A DNA stretch of 64,000 nt from Streptomonospora nanhaiensis (GTDB lineage Bacteria > Actinomycetota > Actinomycetes > Streptosporangiales > Streptosporangiaceae), in assembly GCF_013410565.1 (NCBI RefSeq), contig NZ_JACCFO010000001.1, positions 5,270,001 through 5,334,000 of the forward strand, read 5' to 3'. Positions 26,883 to 36,283 of the stretch are shown here, one piece after another. Both the position numbers and the translations under genes were made by a program. The notes below the pieces were generated by a model that saw nothing but the letters and a program-made list of their open reading frames with translations, did no database searches and had not been told where the DNA came from. Position 1 is the first letter of the stretch, and each line of letters begins with the position of its first letter.

Positions 26883-28979
26883 TCAGTCCTTCGCCACCTC
26901 CAGGCCGGTGTGGTGGGCCAGGAACGCCAGCTGGTCGGCGCTCAGCCGGACCGTGCGGCTGACCGACCGGGCGCTGTGGCCCACCTCCGCCTCGCGGCGC
27001 AGCAGGACGGGGCGCTCCCGAACGGGCGCCGACGTGGCGTGCTGCATGGCCGCGCACATCTTGCGGGCGTGCAGCGGGTCGACCCGGGTGTCGTTGTCGA
27101 AGACCGTGAACAGCGTCGCCGGGTAGCGCACGCCCTCACGCACGTTGTGGTAGGGCGAGTACGCCAGCAGCCACCCCAGCGCCTCGGGGTCCTCGGCGCT
27201 GCCGTACTCCACGTTCCACAGCTCGCCCAGCCCGAACCGCTCGTAGCGCACCATGTCCAGCAGCGGCGCCGAGCACACCGCCGCCGCGAACAGGTCGGGG
27301 CGCTGCGTGATCACCGCACCCACCAGCAGGCCGCCGTTGCTGCCGCCCATCACCGCCAACCGCCCGGGCGTGGTGCGGCCGGTGGCCACCAGGTGCTCGG
27401 CCGCCGCGACGCAGTCGTCGAACACGTTCTGCTTGTCGCCCAGCATCCCGCCCCGATGCCACTCCTCGCCCTCCTCCAGGCCGCCGCGCAGGTTGGCCAC
27501 CGCGTAGACGCCGCCCGAGCGCACCCAGGCCAGCGCGGTCGCGGAGTAGTCGGGGGTCATCGAGATCGAGAACCCGCCGTAGCCGTAGAGGATGGCCGGG
27601 CGCGGCCGGACCTCGCCGGGGGGCGAGACCACCAGCATGCGCACCGGGGTGCCGTCGCGCGAGGTGAAGGTCACCTGCTCGGTGCGCACCTCGGGCACCT
27701 CCGGCGCGCCCGGCGCCGAGGCCCACAGCGCCACCTCGCCCGTGCGGGCGTCGAAGCGGTACACCGCCCCCGGCGTTGTGCTGTCGCTGTAGCGGAACCA
27801 CGCCTCGTGCCCGCCCTCGGGACGCGCCGACAGCCCGCCGATCGAGCCGATGCCGGGCATCTCCACCGCGCCCGTGCGCCGGCCGTCGGCAAGCGCGTGC
27901 ACGCTGACCTCGCTGACGGCGTGCCGCCGCCACGACACCAGCAGCCGGGGCTCGGCGAGCTCCGGGCCGTCCAGCACCGCGTAGCCGCCGAACACCGCGT
28001 CGGGGCCGGCCGCCACCAGCGTGGTCCAGTGCTCGTAGCCGGGCGTGCGCGGGTCGGCCACGCACAGCCGGCCGCGCGGCGCGTCGCGGTCGGTCACCAG
28101 GTACAGCCGGCCGTCGCGCCCCACGTGCGGCGCGACCTCGGCGTCCACGCCCTCCTGCACGACGCGGAAGCGGGGCCGCCCGGGCCCGGTCTCGGCGAGG
28201 TCGGCGATCCAGGCGTCGTTGCGCGAGGAGGTGCCCTTGGTGGCGGTCAGCACCAGCCACCGGCCGTCGCGGCTGACCCCGACCCCGTAGTACTCGGTCT
28301 TGTCGCGGCCCTCGCCGAACACCAGCACGTCCTCGTCGGGCGAGGTGCCCACCCGGTGCAGGTAGACGCGCCGGTGGTACTGCTCCTCGCCCTCGGGGAC
28401 CGCGCCCGGGGCCAGCCGGCGCACGTAGTAGAACGCCTCGCCGCCGGGCAGCCAGGCCACGGGGGAGTAGCGGCACCGGTCGATCGGGCCGTCCACGACC
28501 TCGCCGGTGGCGACGTCCATGACCCGCAGCAGCGACTCCTCGTCGCCGCCCTCGGACACCTGGTAGGCCAGCAGCCGCCCCTCGTGGTCGGGGCGCCAGG
28601 AGTCCAGGGTGGTGCCGCCGGTGGGGTCGAGCGCCACCGGGTCGATCAGCGGGCGCTCCACCCCGTCCGGCTCGGCCAGGTAGAGCACACCGTGCTCCTG
28701 CTCGGGCGCGCGCCGCATGAACAGGTACCGCCCGCCCCGCCAGACCGGCACCCCGACCGTGCCGGCGCCCAGCAGGGCCTGGACCCGCCGGCCCAGCTCC
28801 TCGCGCCCGCTCCACCGCTCCGACTCCGCCGCGAACAGCGCGTCCTGGGCGTCGGACCACTCCTTGGTCTGGGGCGAGCGCGGGTCCTCAAGCCAGCGGT
28901 AGGGGTCGTCGACCACATGGCCGTGCAGATCCTCCCGGCAGTGCACGCGTTCGGCGGCGGGGTAGCGAGGTTCAGGCAT
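26883..28979 (-). CDS. Prolyl oligopeptidase (S9A)
   Basis: Cytoplasmic serine peptidase that cleaves short peptides after proline. The 698-residue protein has the family's two domains: a seven-bladed propeller (about residues 75-400) and an alpha/beta hydrolase domain. The catalytic Ser is in GGSNGG (about 546), Asp in DPLHARK (about 630) and His in GHSARS (about 667); the N-terminal YRWLEDPRSPQTKEW is also diagnostic. TAGAGT lies exactly 7 nt before the ATG, so the mRNA is probably leaderless. It is transcribed alone and ends at a strong hairpin. Confidence 0.95.
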   Translation of the reverse strand: MPEPRYPAAERVHCREDLHGHVVDDPYRWLEDPRSPQTKEWSDAQDALFAAESERWSGREELGRRVQALLGAGTVGVPVWRGGRYLFMRRAPEQEHGVLYLAEPDGVERPLIDPVALDPTGGTTLDSWRPDHEGRLLAYQVSEGGDEESLLRVMDVATGEVVDGPIDRCRYSPVAWLPGGEAFYYVRRLAPGAVPEGEEQYHRRVYLHRVGTSPDEDVLVFGEGRDKTEYYGVGVSRDGRWLVLTATKGTSSRNDAWIADLAETGPGRPRFRVVQEGVDAEVAPHVGRDGRLYLVTDRDAPRGRLCVADPRTPGYEHWTTLVAAGPDAVFGGYAVLDGPELAEPRLLVSWRRHAVSEVSVHALADGRRTGAVEMPGIGSIGGLSARPEGGHEAWFRYSDSTTPGAVYRFDARTGEVALWASAPGAPEVPEVRTEQVTFTSRDGTPVRMLVVSPPGEVRPRPAILYGYGGFSISMTPDYSATALAWVRSGGVYAVANLRGGLEEGEEWHRGGMLGDKQNVFDDCVAAAEHLVATGRTTPGRLAVMGGSNGGLLVGAVITQRPDLFAAAVCSAPLLDMVRYERFGLGELWNVEYGSAEDPEALGWLLAYSPYHNVREGVRYPATLFTVFDNDTRVDPLHARKMCAAMQHATSAPVRERPVLLRREAEVGHSARSVSRTVRLSADQLAFLAHHTGLEVAKD

Positions 28980-28986
28980 GACCAGA

Positions 28987-28992
28987 ACTCTA
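28987..28992 (-). promoter_or_regulatory. Leaderless -10 of prolyl oligopeptidase gene
   Basis: On the minus strand TAGAGT is followed by 7 nt and then the ATG. There is no ribosome-binding site between. Confidence 0.5.
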
Positions 28993-29159
28993 TCCGGCGC
29001 TTCCGGCGCGCCTTGGCGCCGTGCGCGGGCCCGCCGACGATCATGAGTTTCCCGCCGGTTTTCGCTGCCTACGCATAATTAGGGTGGCGGCGGAGCCGGT
29101 CGAGCGAGCACACTGAATGCGGGACGTTACTCGGCGGGAACCACCCACGGGAGGTCCGT

Positions 29160-29282
29160 GTGGCAACGCGAACAGTGCCGGTCGCCGTCCGACCGGTTGA
29201 CAAGGAGGTCTCCTGGCTGGCCGATCGGCTGGCCGGGGATGAGACACGGCCGTGCGCTACGCCGGTCCGGGAGACGCCGTGA
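29160..29282 (+). CDS. Candidate small ORF coupled to HNH gene
   Basis: A 40-codon frame starting at GTG with GGGAGG 5 nt upstream. The peptide begins MATRTVPVAVRPVDKEVS and continues WLADRLAGDETRP; it is hydrophilic with a short helix-forming centre. Its TGA overlaps the GTG of the HNH gene (GTGA), the usual sign of translational coupling in this genome. I do not know a homologue. It could be a true small protein, a leader peptide that sets HNH expression, or chance. The TAGGGT at about 29092 could be its -10. Confidence 0.45.
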   Translation: MATRTVPVAVRPVDKEVSWLADRLAGDETRPCATPVRETP

Positions 29283-29824
29283 GCACCGCGCGCAGTACGG
29301 AGGGCGACACAATCCACCGCCACGTGCTGCTGCTCAACGCCAGTTACGAGCCGCTGACCACGCTGCCCATGCGCCGCGCGATCCTGCTCGTGCTGCGCGA
29401 GAAGGCCGAGGTCGTGCACGGCGACTCCGCCGGCAAGGCCCTGCACTCCGCAACCACCGCGCTCTCGGTGCCGTCGGTGATCCGGCTCCGGCGCTACATC
29501 AGAGTGCCCTACCGGCGCCGGGTGCCGCTGACACGGGTGGCACTGATGCGCCGCGACGGCAACCGCTGCGCCTACTGCGGGAAGCGGGCCGAGACCATCG
29601 ACCATGTTATCCCGCGCAGCCGGGGCGGCGGACACGTCTGGGAGAACGTCGTGGCCTCCTGCAAGACGTGCAACCACCGCAAGGCCGACCGCCTGCTCGA
29701 CGAGCTGGGCTGGACGCTGAACGTCACCCCGACCGTTCCGCGCGGCCTGCACTGGCGGCTCATCAACGGTGAGAGCCACGGCGACCCCCAGTGGGCGCCC
29801 TACATGGCACGGGTGGCGGCCTAG
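29279..29824 (+). CDS. HNH endonuclease
   Basis: A 181-residue protein with a compact HNH nuclease domain: zinc cysteines C97-A-Y-C100, the catalytic D108-H-V, then ENVVASCKTCNHRKADR with the Asn and the second cysteine pair. The first 90 residues (HVLLLNASYEPLTTLPMRRAI) form the N-terminal module common to stand-alone HNH proteins in actinomycetes. The GTG at 29279 has GGGAG 6 nt upstream and overlaps the stop of a small ORF. There is no methyltransferase or integrase beside it, so a repair or general DNA-processing role is more likely than restriction; the target is unknown. Confidence 0.9.
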   Translation: MSTARSTEGDTIHRHVLLLNASYEPLTTLPMRRAILLVLREKAEVVHGDSAGKALHSATTALSVPSVIRLRRYIRVPYRRRVPLTRVALMRRDGNRCAYCGKRAETIDHVIPRSRGGGHVWENVVASCKTCNHRKADRLLDELGWTLNVTPTVPRGLHWRLINGESHGDPQWAPYMARVAA

Positions 29825-29848
29825 CGCGCCGACACCCCGGCACGGCCG

Positions 29849-29891
29849 GGCGCCCGGAGCGGACTCCACGTCCCATCCGCCTCCGGGCGCC
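29849..29891 (+). terminator. Hairpin after HNH gene
   Basis: GGCGCCCGGAG pairs with CTCCGGGCGCC (11 bp) around a 21-nt loop. The right arm touches the TATTCT promoter of the next gene. Confidence 0.5.
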
Positions 29892-29897
29892 TATTCT
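29892..29897 (+). promoter_or_regulatory. Leaderless -10 of fmdB-like gene
   Basis: TATTCT ends 6 nt before the ATG, with no ribosome-binding site between, so the transcript probably begins at the start codon. Confidence 0.55.
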
Positions 29898-29903
29898 TGT
29901 GCC

Positions 29904-30107
29904 ATGCCTCGTTACGACTACCGGTGCCGCGAATGCGGCGACACCTTCGAGCTGTCGCGTCCCATGGCGGAGTCCGACGCCCCGGCGGTCTGCCCCGGCG
30001 GCCACGACGACACCGTCAAACTGCTGTCGACCGTGGCCGTGGGCGGCGTGGCCGCCGCGCCCGCACCCGCCGGGGGCGGCTGCTGCGGCGGGGGCTGCTG
30101 CGGCTGA
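29904..30107 (+). CDS. FmdB family zinc-ribbon protein
   Basis: A 67-residue protein with the FmdB zinc ribbon at its N-terminus: MPRYDYRCRECGDTFELSRP, with the first Cys pair in CRECG and the second position as CPGGH, where His may replace the usual second Cys. The tail is a Gly/Cys sequence GGGCCGGGCCG that could bind metal. FmdB-like proteins are putative regulators, but their molecular role is not settled. It is a monocistronic gene between hairpins. Confidence 0.9.
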   Translation: MPRYDYRCRECGDTFELSRPMAESDAPAVCPGGHDDTVKLLSTVAVGGVAAAPAPAGGGCCGGGCCG

Positions 30108-30122
30108 CCCCCGCACGGGCGC

Positions 30123-30174
30123 CGGTGCGCCCGGCCGGGCCCCCCGACCTCCGGGGCGCCGGCCGGGCGCACCG
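30123..30174. terminator. Bidirectional terminator between fmdB-like gene and ilvD
   Basis: A perfect 16-bp stem (CGGTGCGCCCGGCCGG and complement) with an inner CCCC/GGGG pairing in the loop, placed between convergent stops. Confidence 0.75.
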
Positions 30175-30219
30175 AAGCCCACCGCACGGCACCGGCCGGA
30201 CCGCGTGGGCCGCGCCGGG

Positions 30220-32082
30220 CTAGCGCTCCACCTGCGACACGTCGCGGGCCGCGCCGGTGGAGGCCGACGTCGCCATGGCCGCGTAGGCGCGCAGCGCCGC
30301 CGACACCGGCCGCTGCCGGTCGCGCGGACGGAACCCGCCCAGCTCCGCCAGCAGGGCGGCGCGGCGGGCCTCAAGCTCGTCGTCGGCGACGTCCAGGCGC
30401 AGCACCCGGTTGGGGATGTCGATCACCACGGTGTCGCCGTCGCGCACCAGCGCGATGTCGCCGCCCTGGGCGGCCTCGGGTGAGGCGTGCCCGATGCTCA
30501 GCCCCGAGGTCCCGCCGGAGAACCGGCCGTCGGTGACCAGCGCGCACGCCTTGCCCAGGCCGCGGCCCTTGAGGAAGCTCGTGGGGTAGAGCATCTCCTG
30601 CATGCCGGGACCGCCCTTGGGGCCCTCGTAGCGGATGACGACCACGTCGCCGGGCTGCACACTCTTGTTGAGGATGCCGTCGACGGCGTCCTCCTGGCTC
30701 TCGAACACCTTGGCCGGGCCGGTGAAGGTGTGCAGCTCCTCGTTGACGCCGGCGGTCTTGACGATGGCGCCGTCGGGCGCGAGGTTGCCGTAGAGCACCG
30801 CCAGGCCGCCGTCGGCGGTGTAGGCGTGCTCGATGTCGCGGATGCAGCCCTCGGCGCGGTCGGTGTCGAGGGACTCCCAGCGGGTGTCCTGGGAGTAGGC
30901 CTGGGTGGTGCGCTTGCCGCCGGGCGCCGCGTGGAACAGCTCGCGGGCGTCGTCGGTGCAGGTGTCGGCGGCGATGTCCCACTTGGCGAGGTACTCGCCC
31001 AGCGTGGCGCCGTGGACGGTGGGCACCGAGGTGTCCAGCAGGCCGCCGCGGGCCAGCTCGCCCAGCAGGGCGGGGATCCCGCCCGCCCGGTGCACGTCCT
31101 CGATGTGGTACTTGGCGCTGTTGGGCGCGACCTTGCACAGGCACGGCACCCGGCGCGACAGCTCGTCGATCTCGGGCAGGCCGTACTTGACGCCGGCCTC
31201 GGTGGCCGCCGCCAGCAGGTGCAGGATGGTGTTGGTGGACCCGCCCATGGCGATGTCCAGCGCCATGGCGTTGGCGAACGCGGCGGGGGTGGCGATCGAC
31301 AGCGGCAGGACCGAGGAGTCGTCCTCGTCGTAGTAGCGCCGGGCGACGTCGACCACCAGGCGGCCGGCGTCCTCGTGCAGCCGCTTGCGCGCCACGTGGG
31401 TGGCCAGGACCGTGCCGTTGCCCGGCAGCGCCAGGCCCAGGGCCTCGGTCAGGCAGTTCATCGAGTTGGCGGTGAACATGCCCGAGCAGGAGCCGCAGGT
31501 GGGGCAGGCGGCCTCCTCGATGGCGTCCAGTTCCTCCTGGGAGACCGACTCGTCGGCCGAGGCGATCATGGAGTCGATCAGGTCGAGCTTGCGGACCGTG
31601 GTGGCGTTGCCGTTGACCACGGTGACCTTGCCGGCCTCCATGGGCCCGCCCGAGACGAACACCGTGGGGATGTTCAGCCGCATCGCGGCCAGCAGCATGC
31701 CCGGGGTGATCTTGTCGCAGTTGGAGACGCACACCAGCGCGTCGGCGCAGTGGGCGTTGACCATGTACTCCACCGCGTCGGCGATCAGCTCGCGGCTGGG
31801 CAGGGAGTACAGCATGCCGCCGTGTCCCATGGCGATGCCGTCGTCCACCGCGATGGTGTTGAACTCGCGCGGCACCCCGCCGGCCTCGCGCACGGCGGCG
31901 GCCACCACGTCGGCGACCTCGCGGAGGTGGACGTGGCCGGGGACGAACTGGGTGAAGCTGTTGGCGATGGCCACGATGGGCTTGCCGAAGTCCTCGCGTT
32001 CGACACCGGAGGCGCGCATAAGGGCGCGCGCGCCCGCCATGTTCCTGCCGTGGGTGACCGTTCGTGAGCGCAGCGCGGGCAT
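30220..32082 (-). CDS. ilvD: Dihydroxy-acid dehydratase
   Basis: Iron-sulfur enzyme that dehydrates 2,3-dihydroxy-isovalerate and -3-methylvalerate to the keto acids in valine, isoleucine, leucine and pantothenate synthesis. The 620-residue length is normal. The cluster cysteines are in [11 protein letters not shown] (about residue 120) and [12 protein letters not shown] (about 190); SGGPMEAGK and [16 protein letters not shown] are further IlvD/Edd landmarks. ATG 32082 has GGGAG 6 nt upstream and the family N-terminus ([18 protein letters not shown]). The N-terminal [14 protein letters not shown] and the absence of gluconate-dehydratase neighbours favour IlvD over Edd. It is not next to other ilv genes here. 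Confidence 0.96.
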   Translation of the reverse strand: MPALRSRTVTHGRNMAGARALMRASGVEREDFGKPIVAIANSFTQFVPGHVHLREVADVVAAAVREAGGVPREFNTIAVDDGIAMGHGGMLYSLPSRELIADAVEYMVNAHCADALVCVSNCDKITPGMLLAAMRLNIPTVFVSGGPMEAGKVTVVNGNATTVRKLDLIDSMIASADESVSQEELDAIEEAACPTCGSCSGMFTANSMNCLTEALGLALPGNGTVLATHVARKRLHEDAGRLVVDVARRYYDEDDSSVLPLSIATPAAFANAMALDIAMGGSTNTILHLLAAATEAGVKYGLPEIDELSRRVPCLCKVAPNSAKYHIEDVHRAGGIPALLGELARGGLLDTSVPTVHGATLGEYLAKWDIAADTCTDDARELFHAAPGGKRTTQAYSQDTRWESLDTDRAEGCIRDIEHAYTADGGLAVLYGNLAPDGAIVKTAGVNEELHTFTGPAKVFESQEDAVDGILNKSVQPGDVVVIRYEGPKGGPGMQEMLYPTSFLKGRGLGKACALVTDGRFSGGTSGLSIGHASPEAAQGGDIALVRDGDTVVIDIPNRVLRLDVADDELEARRAALLAELGGFRPRDRQRPVSAALRAYAAMATSASTGAARDVSQVER

Positions 32083-32197
32083 GGGGTGCTCCCATCGACG
32101 CCGGGAGGCGTGGAAGACGTGTGGTTCTCGTTCGATGGTAGCGCTGCGGCGGACCTGTCCGTGTCTCGACCCGGAAGACCGGATGTCCGCATAGTGA

Positions 32198-32222
32198 GAT
32201 GGGCGGCGGTGGGCCGCCCATC
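32198..32222 (-). terminator. Hairpin between the NERD gene and ilvD
   Basis: Perfect 10-bp stem GATGGGCGGC/GCCGCCCATC with a GGTGG loop, about 100 nt downstream of the NERD stop and 116 nt before ilvD. It could end the NERD transcript or act in the ilvD leader. Confidence 0.5.
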
Positions 32223-32318
32223 GCCTGGACGGGGGAGAGGGGCCGAAGGGGGTGCGGCGGCCCGGGGCCGGGCCGCGCGCCGGAGTGCCGGTGGGCGGTG
32301 GCGGGGTGCCCCCACCGC

Positions 32319-33158
32319 TTAGTACCGGGCGGGCAGCACCTCCTCGGCCGCCTTGTAGATCTCCTCGATCTCCTTCTCGCTGAGGTTCTGGGACTTGCCG
32401 CTGCGCAGCCACTTGCGGACCTTGGTGCCGGTGATCACGTCGACACCGCGCAGGTTGTGGCTGTCCCAGGGCATGCTCGGGCCGTAGATGGCCAGCGACG
32501 CCCGGATGTCGATCTCGCGGCCGAGGCGCTCGCTGATCAGCTTCTGGGCGGTGCGGGCCTCCTCAAGCGCCTCGTCGATGCGCTCGTTCTTGGAGAACTT
32601 GCCGTGGTAGAGCTTCTCCAGCTTGTTGCGCAGCGGGAGCCGCTTGTCCCACGACTCGGAGTCGATGGCGAACGCGCCGCGCCGGCCGACCACGAAGTGG
32701 TCGATCTGGCCGTTGCCGCCGGGGATCCCGCGCGCGTGCAGCACGCGGTAGCCCAGCCGCTTCATCAGGCGCAGCTGGGCCTCGGTGCGGCGCTGGGCGG
32801 CGTTGGGCCGGCGCCAGCGCGGAACCTCGGAGTAGCGGCGCGAGGCGTGGACCACGAAGGCGACGAGCGTGCCGATGCCCAGGGTGGCGCCGATGCGCCA
32901 GTCGGCTGTGAGGAGGCCGGCGGCCACGCCCACCGCGACGGCGACCGCCCCGCGGATGAGCATGCGCCGCCCCGTGGCGGAGGCCAGCGCGCCGTATGTT
33001 TTTCGGGCTGCTCCATTGGAGCCCTGGGAACCGCGTGAATTCGCGGTGCGGGAGATACTGAAGGGCGAGCCGCCGCGTTTCTGCTGCTGGGCAGTGTCGG
33101 CGGGGGCGCCGTTGACTCTGCTTGCCGGTTGCACGCTGGAAAGAGTAGTTCGATCCAT
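32319..33158 (-). CDS. Membrane protein with NERD nuclease-related domain
   Basis: A 279-residue protein. Residues 1-60 are basic and disordered, residues about 66-108 form two membrane helices, and residues about 125-240 are a NERD domain with [22 protein letters not shown] as the core (Asp in QIDHFVV and the following strand are equivalent to the nuclease-like acidic residues). The typical Gln/Lys of the catalytic strand appears altered (ESWDK), so nuclease activity is uncertain. The rest is a helical tail. ATG 33158 has AGGAC upstream. It is divergent from the amidase gene across 168 bp containing a TCTCTAGAGA palindrome. Confidence 0.82.
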   Translation of the reverse strand: MDRTTLSSVQPASRVNGAPADTAQQQKRGGSPFSISRTANSRGSQGSNGAARKTYGALASATGRRMLIRGAVAVAVGVAAGLLTADWRIGATLGIGTLVAFVVHASRRYSEVPRWRRPNAAQRRTEAQLRLMKRLGYRVLHARGIPGGNGQIDHFVVGRRGAFAIDSESWDKRLPLRNKLEKLYHGKFSKNERIDEALEEARTAQKLISERLGREIDIRASLAIYGPSMPWDSHNLRGVDVITGTKVRKWLRSGKSQNLSEKEIEEIYKAAEEVLPARY

Positions 33159-33265
33159 ATGCGAGTCCTAGTACATTGAATCTCACACTTTACTTGCCCG
33201 CCATAAACGGCGTTATCACGGTGTCCACAGGGTTGCCCGCCGGGAAGGCATATCTTTGCCAGGGT

Positions 33266-33318
33266 TCTCTAGAGAGATCCCCCTCGCGGACCGTCCTGAC
33301 ACCCGTTTGGACTACCCT
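33266..33318 (+). promoter_or_regulatory. Amidase gene promoter with palindrome
   Basis: TACCCT (33313-33318) ends 8 nt before the amidase ATG, suggesting a leaderless or nearly leaderless transcript. A self-complementary TCTCTAGAGA (33266-33275) lies about 40 nt upstream. Confidence 0.4.
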
Positions 33319-33326
33319 TCCTGCCC

Positions 33327-34751
33327 ATGGCCGAGATTCACGACCTCACCGCGGTCCAGCAGGCTGAGGCCGTCCGGCGCCGCGAGGTGTCCCCCGTCGA
33401 GATCACCGAGCACTACCTCGACCGCATCGCGCGCCTGGACCACCAGGTCGGCGCCTTCATCACCGTCGCCGCCGACACCGCCCGCGAGCAGGCCCGCGCC
33501 GCCGAGCGCGAGGCGCTCTCGGCCACCCCGGGCGAGCCCCCGCCGCTCCTGGGCGTGCCCGTGCCCGTCAAGGACCTCGAACCCGTGGCCGGGCTGCGCC
33601 ACACCTCCGGCTCGGCCGTCCACGCCGACCGCGTCGCCGGCACCGACTGCGACGTGGTGGCCGAGCTGCGCGCGGCCGGAGCGGTGATCACCGGCAAGAC
33701 CAACACCCCCGAGTTCGGGCTGCCCTGCCACACCGAGAACGACATCGCCCCGCCGGCCCGCACCCCCTGGGACCTCACCCGCTCGGCCGGCGGCTCCAGC
33801 GGCGGCGCCGCGGCGGCGGTGGCCGCCGGGTTCGCGCCGGTGGCCCACGCCGGCGACGGCGGCGGCTCCATCCGGATCCCGGCGAGCGCCTGCGGGCTGT
33901 TCGGCCTCAAGCCCACGCGCGGCCGGGTGACCTCCGGGCCGCTCAAGCCCGACTACATCGGACTGTCCACCTCCGGGCCCATCGCCCGCACGGTCGCCGA
34001 CGCCGCGCTCATCCTCGACATCATCTCCGTCAACCGCCCCGGCGACTACTACACCGCTCCCGCGCTGCCCGCCGGCGAGACCTTCCTGGGCTACGCGCTG
34101 CGCGACCCCGGCCGCCTGCGCATCGCCCGGTTCGGCACCGCGCCGGTGCCCGGCCTGCGGATCGACCCCGAGGTCGCGGCCGCCCACGAGGCCGCCACCA
34201 AGCTGCTCATCGACCTCGGCCACGACGTCGAGGACATCGACGCCCCCTACGGCGCCGACACCGTCGAGGACTTCAGCCTGGTGTGGGCGGCCATGGCGGC
34301 GGCCAACCCGGTGCGGCCCGAGGACGAGCACCGGCTGCGCCCGCTCACCCGGTGGCTGCGGCAGCGCGCCGCCGACTCCTCGATCGCGGCCTACATGGGC
34401 GCCACGGCCCGGCTCCAGGGCGCCATGCGGACGGCGCTGCAGCGGATGCTGCCCTACGACGCCGTGCTCACCCCCACCCTGGCACTGCCGCCGGTGCCGG
34501 TGGGCCACTTCGGCGCCGACCCGGAGGAGGAGTTCCGGCGGATGACCGCGTTCACGCCGTTCACCTCGCTGTTCAACATCACCGGCCAGCCCTCGGTCAG
34601 CGTGCCGCTGCACTGGAGCGCCGAGGGCCTGCCCATCGGCGCCATGCTCAGCGGCCGGCCGGGCGGCGAGCCTACTCTGCTCGCCCTGTCGGCTCAGCTG
34701 GAGGCGGCGCGCCCGTGGGCGGGTCGCCAACCGCCGATCTGGGCGGAGTAG
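33327..34751 (+). CDS. Amidase (amidase signature family)
   Basis: A 474-residue hydrolase with the Ser-Ser-Lys triad of the amidase signature family: Lys in VPVPVKDLEP (about residue 83), the cis-Ser and nucleophile in the stretch RSAGGSSGGAAAAVAAG, then GDGGGSIRIPASACGLFGLKPT. The family hydrolyses many carboxamides and includes GatA, but no gatB or gatC is nearby and the sequence lacks GatA-specific features I know, so a free-standing amidase is the best call. The gene's last 80 nt overlap the convergent MFS gene. Confidence 0.92.
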   Translation: MAEIHDLTAVQQAEAVRRREVSPVEITEHYLDRIARLDHQVGAFITVAADTAREQARAAEREALSATPGEPPPLLGVPVPVKDLEPVAGLRHTSGSAVHADRVAGTDCDVVAELRAAGAVITGKTNTPEFGLPCHTENDIAPPARTPWDLTRSAGGSSGGAAAAVAAGFAPVAHAGDGGGSIRIPASACGLFGLKPTRGRVTSGPLKPDYIGLSTSGPIARTVADAALILDIISVNRPGDYYTAPALPAGETFLGYALRDPGRLRIARFGTAPVPGLRIDPEVAAAHEAATKLLIDLGHDVEDIDAPYGADTVEDFSLVWAAMAAANPVRPEDEHRLRPLTRWLRQRAADSSIAAYMGATARLQGAMRTALQRMLPYDAVLTPTLALPPVPVGHFGADPEEEFRRMTAFTPFTSLFNITGQPSVSVPLHWSAEGLPIGAMLSGRPGGEPTLLALSAQLEAARPWAGRQPPIWAE

Positions 34752-36126
34752 GCGCGTCGGCTCCGGCGTCCGGAACGGCCGGGACCCCCGGTACGGCGGG
34801 GGCGTCCAGGGCCGCCGGGGGGTCCGCGGCTGCCGGGCCGCCCGCGGCACCGTGGCGCAGGGCCGGCGCCACCAGGGCCGCGGCCACCGCCAAGGCCGCG
34901 GAGCCCGCGGCCCCGGCCGCCGCGCCCCCGAGGTCGATCAGCCAGCCGGTCAGCGGCGCCGCGACCGAGATGCCGCCGGTGATCGCCGAGGACAGCCAGC
35001 CGTAGGCCTCGCCGCGCCGGTGCGCCGGCGCGATCTCGCCCACCCGCTCGGTGACCGCGGCGATCGTGGGCGCGATGCCCAGCCCGGCCACGAACAGCAC
35101 CGGCGTGATCAGCCACGGCGAGGGCAGGTGGAAGACCGGCGGCAGCAGCGGCACCAGCAGCAGCGGGCCCGCCGCGGCGGCGAACGCCCGCCGGGCCAGG
35201 CGGGGGCGGCCGGGGAACGTGCCCGCCAGCAGCCCGCCTACGGCCGAGCCGGCCGCGTACACCGCCATCAGCGCTCCGGCGTAGCCGGGCGTGCCCAGTT
35301 CCCGGGACCAGGCGACCGAGGTGAGGTCCACCCCGCCCAGTCCGGCCACCATCAGCATGGACATCAGCAGGATCAGCAGAATCCGGGGGTCCAGCAGCAG
35401 GGTGCGCCGGGGACCGGCGGGCGCGCCGGTGCCGGCCTCGGGGGACTCGGGCGCCGCCAGGCCGGCGCGGCGCAGCGACCAGGCGAACCCCAGGGCGCCC
35501 ACCACCGACAGCACCGCCATGACCGCCACGCCGACGCGCCCGTTGGTCAGGCCGACGACGGCCGCCGCCAGCAGGGGGCCGACGATGAACAGCAGCTCCT
35601 GCAGCGTCGCCTCGGCCGCGTACATGGTCTGGCGGGTCGGGCCGGAGGTGACGCGCGGCCAGATGGCGCGGGCGATCTGGTTGGCCGGGGGCAGGAACAG
35701 GCCGGTGGCCAGGGCCAGCGGCAGCGCGACCCACCACAGCGCCCCCGGCAGTAGCGCCAGCACGGCCAGACCCGCTCCGTAGCAGAGTGCCGAGGACGTG
35801 AGCAGCCGGTCCTTGGCGCGGAGGTCGGACATGCGGCCCCGGATCGGCCCGGCCAGCGCCGTGCCCACCGTCAGCCCGCCCGCCACCAGCCCCGAGAGGG
35901 CGTAGGAGCCGGTCCACCCGGCCACCAGGAACGTGACGGCGATCGGCAGGCCGCCGATGTGCACCCGCGCGAACAGCGACCAGAAGAGCAGGCCGGGAAC
36001 GTGGGGGATCGCGAAGAGGCGGCGGTAGGAGTCGAGCACGGACCGCGCCGCGCCCGTCGGCGCCGCCTGCGCCGCCTCTGCCGGTCGCGTCGGCTCCTGC
36101 GGCGGGTCGGGCTGGGCTGGCTGCAT
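34672..36126 (-). CDS. MFS transporter
   Basis: A 484-residue permease with 12 predicted helices; the loop between helices 2 and 3 reads RMSDLRAKDR, a variant of motif A. The first 30 residues and the last 70 are Pro/Ala-rich and disordered; the long Pro tail is encoded in the part that overlaps the amidase gene. The second half of helix 5 (LPPANQIARAIWPR) resembles sugar- or drug-efflux MFS members, but the substrate is not evident. TACGAT lies 7 nt before the ATG, indicating a leaderless mRNA. It is divergent from malQ. Confidence 0.85.
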   Translation of the reverse strand: MQPAQPDPPQEPTRPAEAAQAAPTGAARSVLDSYRRLFAIPHVPGLLFWSLFARVHIGGLPIAVTFLVAGWTGSYALSGLVAGGLTVGTALAGPIRGRMSDLRAKDRLLTSSALCYGAGLAVLALLPGALWWVALPLALATGLFLPPANQIARAIWPRVTSGPTRQTMYAAEATLQELLFIVGPLLAAAVVGLTNGRVGVAVMAVLSVVGALGFAWSLRRAGLAAPESPEAGTGAPAGPRRTLLLDPRILLILLMSMLMVAGLGGVDLTSVAWSRELGTPGYAGALMAVYAAGSAVGGLLAGTFPGRPRLARRAFAAAAGPLLLVPLLPPVFHLPSPWLITPVLFVAGLGIAPTIAAVTERVGEIAPAHRRGEAYGWLSSAITGGISVAAPLTGWLIDLGGAAAGAAGSAALAVAAALVAPALRHGAAGGPAAADPPAALDAPAVPGVPAVPDAGADAPTPPRSAVGDPPTGAPPPAEPTGRAE

Positions 36127-36133
36127 TGACCGA

Positions 36134-36139
36134 ATCGTA
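36134..36139 (-). promoter_or_regulatory. Leaderless -10 of the MFS gene next to malQ
   Basis: On the minus strand TACGAT is followed by 7 nt and the ATG, without a ribosome-binding site. Confidence 0.5.
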
Positions 36140-36283
36140 CAGAACAGCCCGGAATAGCGATAAGGGATATTTCCGGTTTAGGGGGCGGTGGACAGTCCGA
36201 AAACGGGTGTGTCGCGGTCGGCGGCGCCACGCGGGCATGGCGCACCCGCCACGGAACGTTCCCGTACGGCATTATCAGTATCT

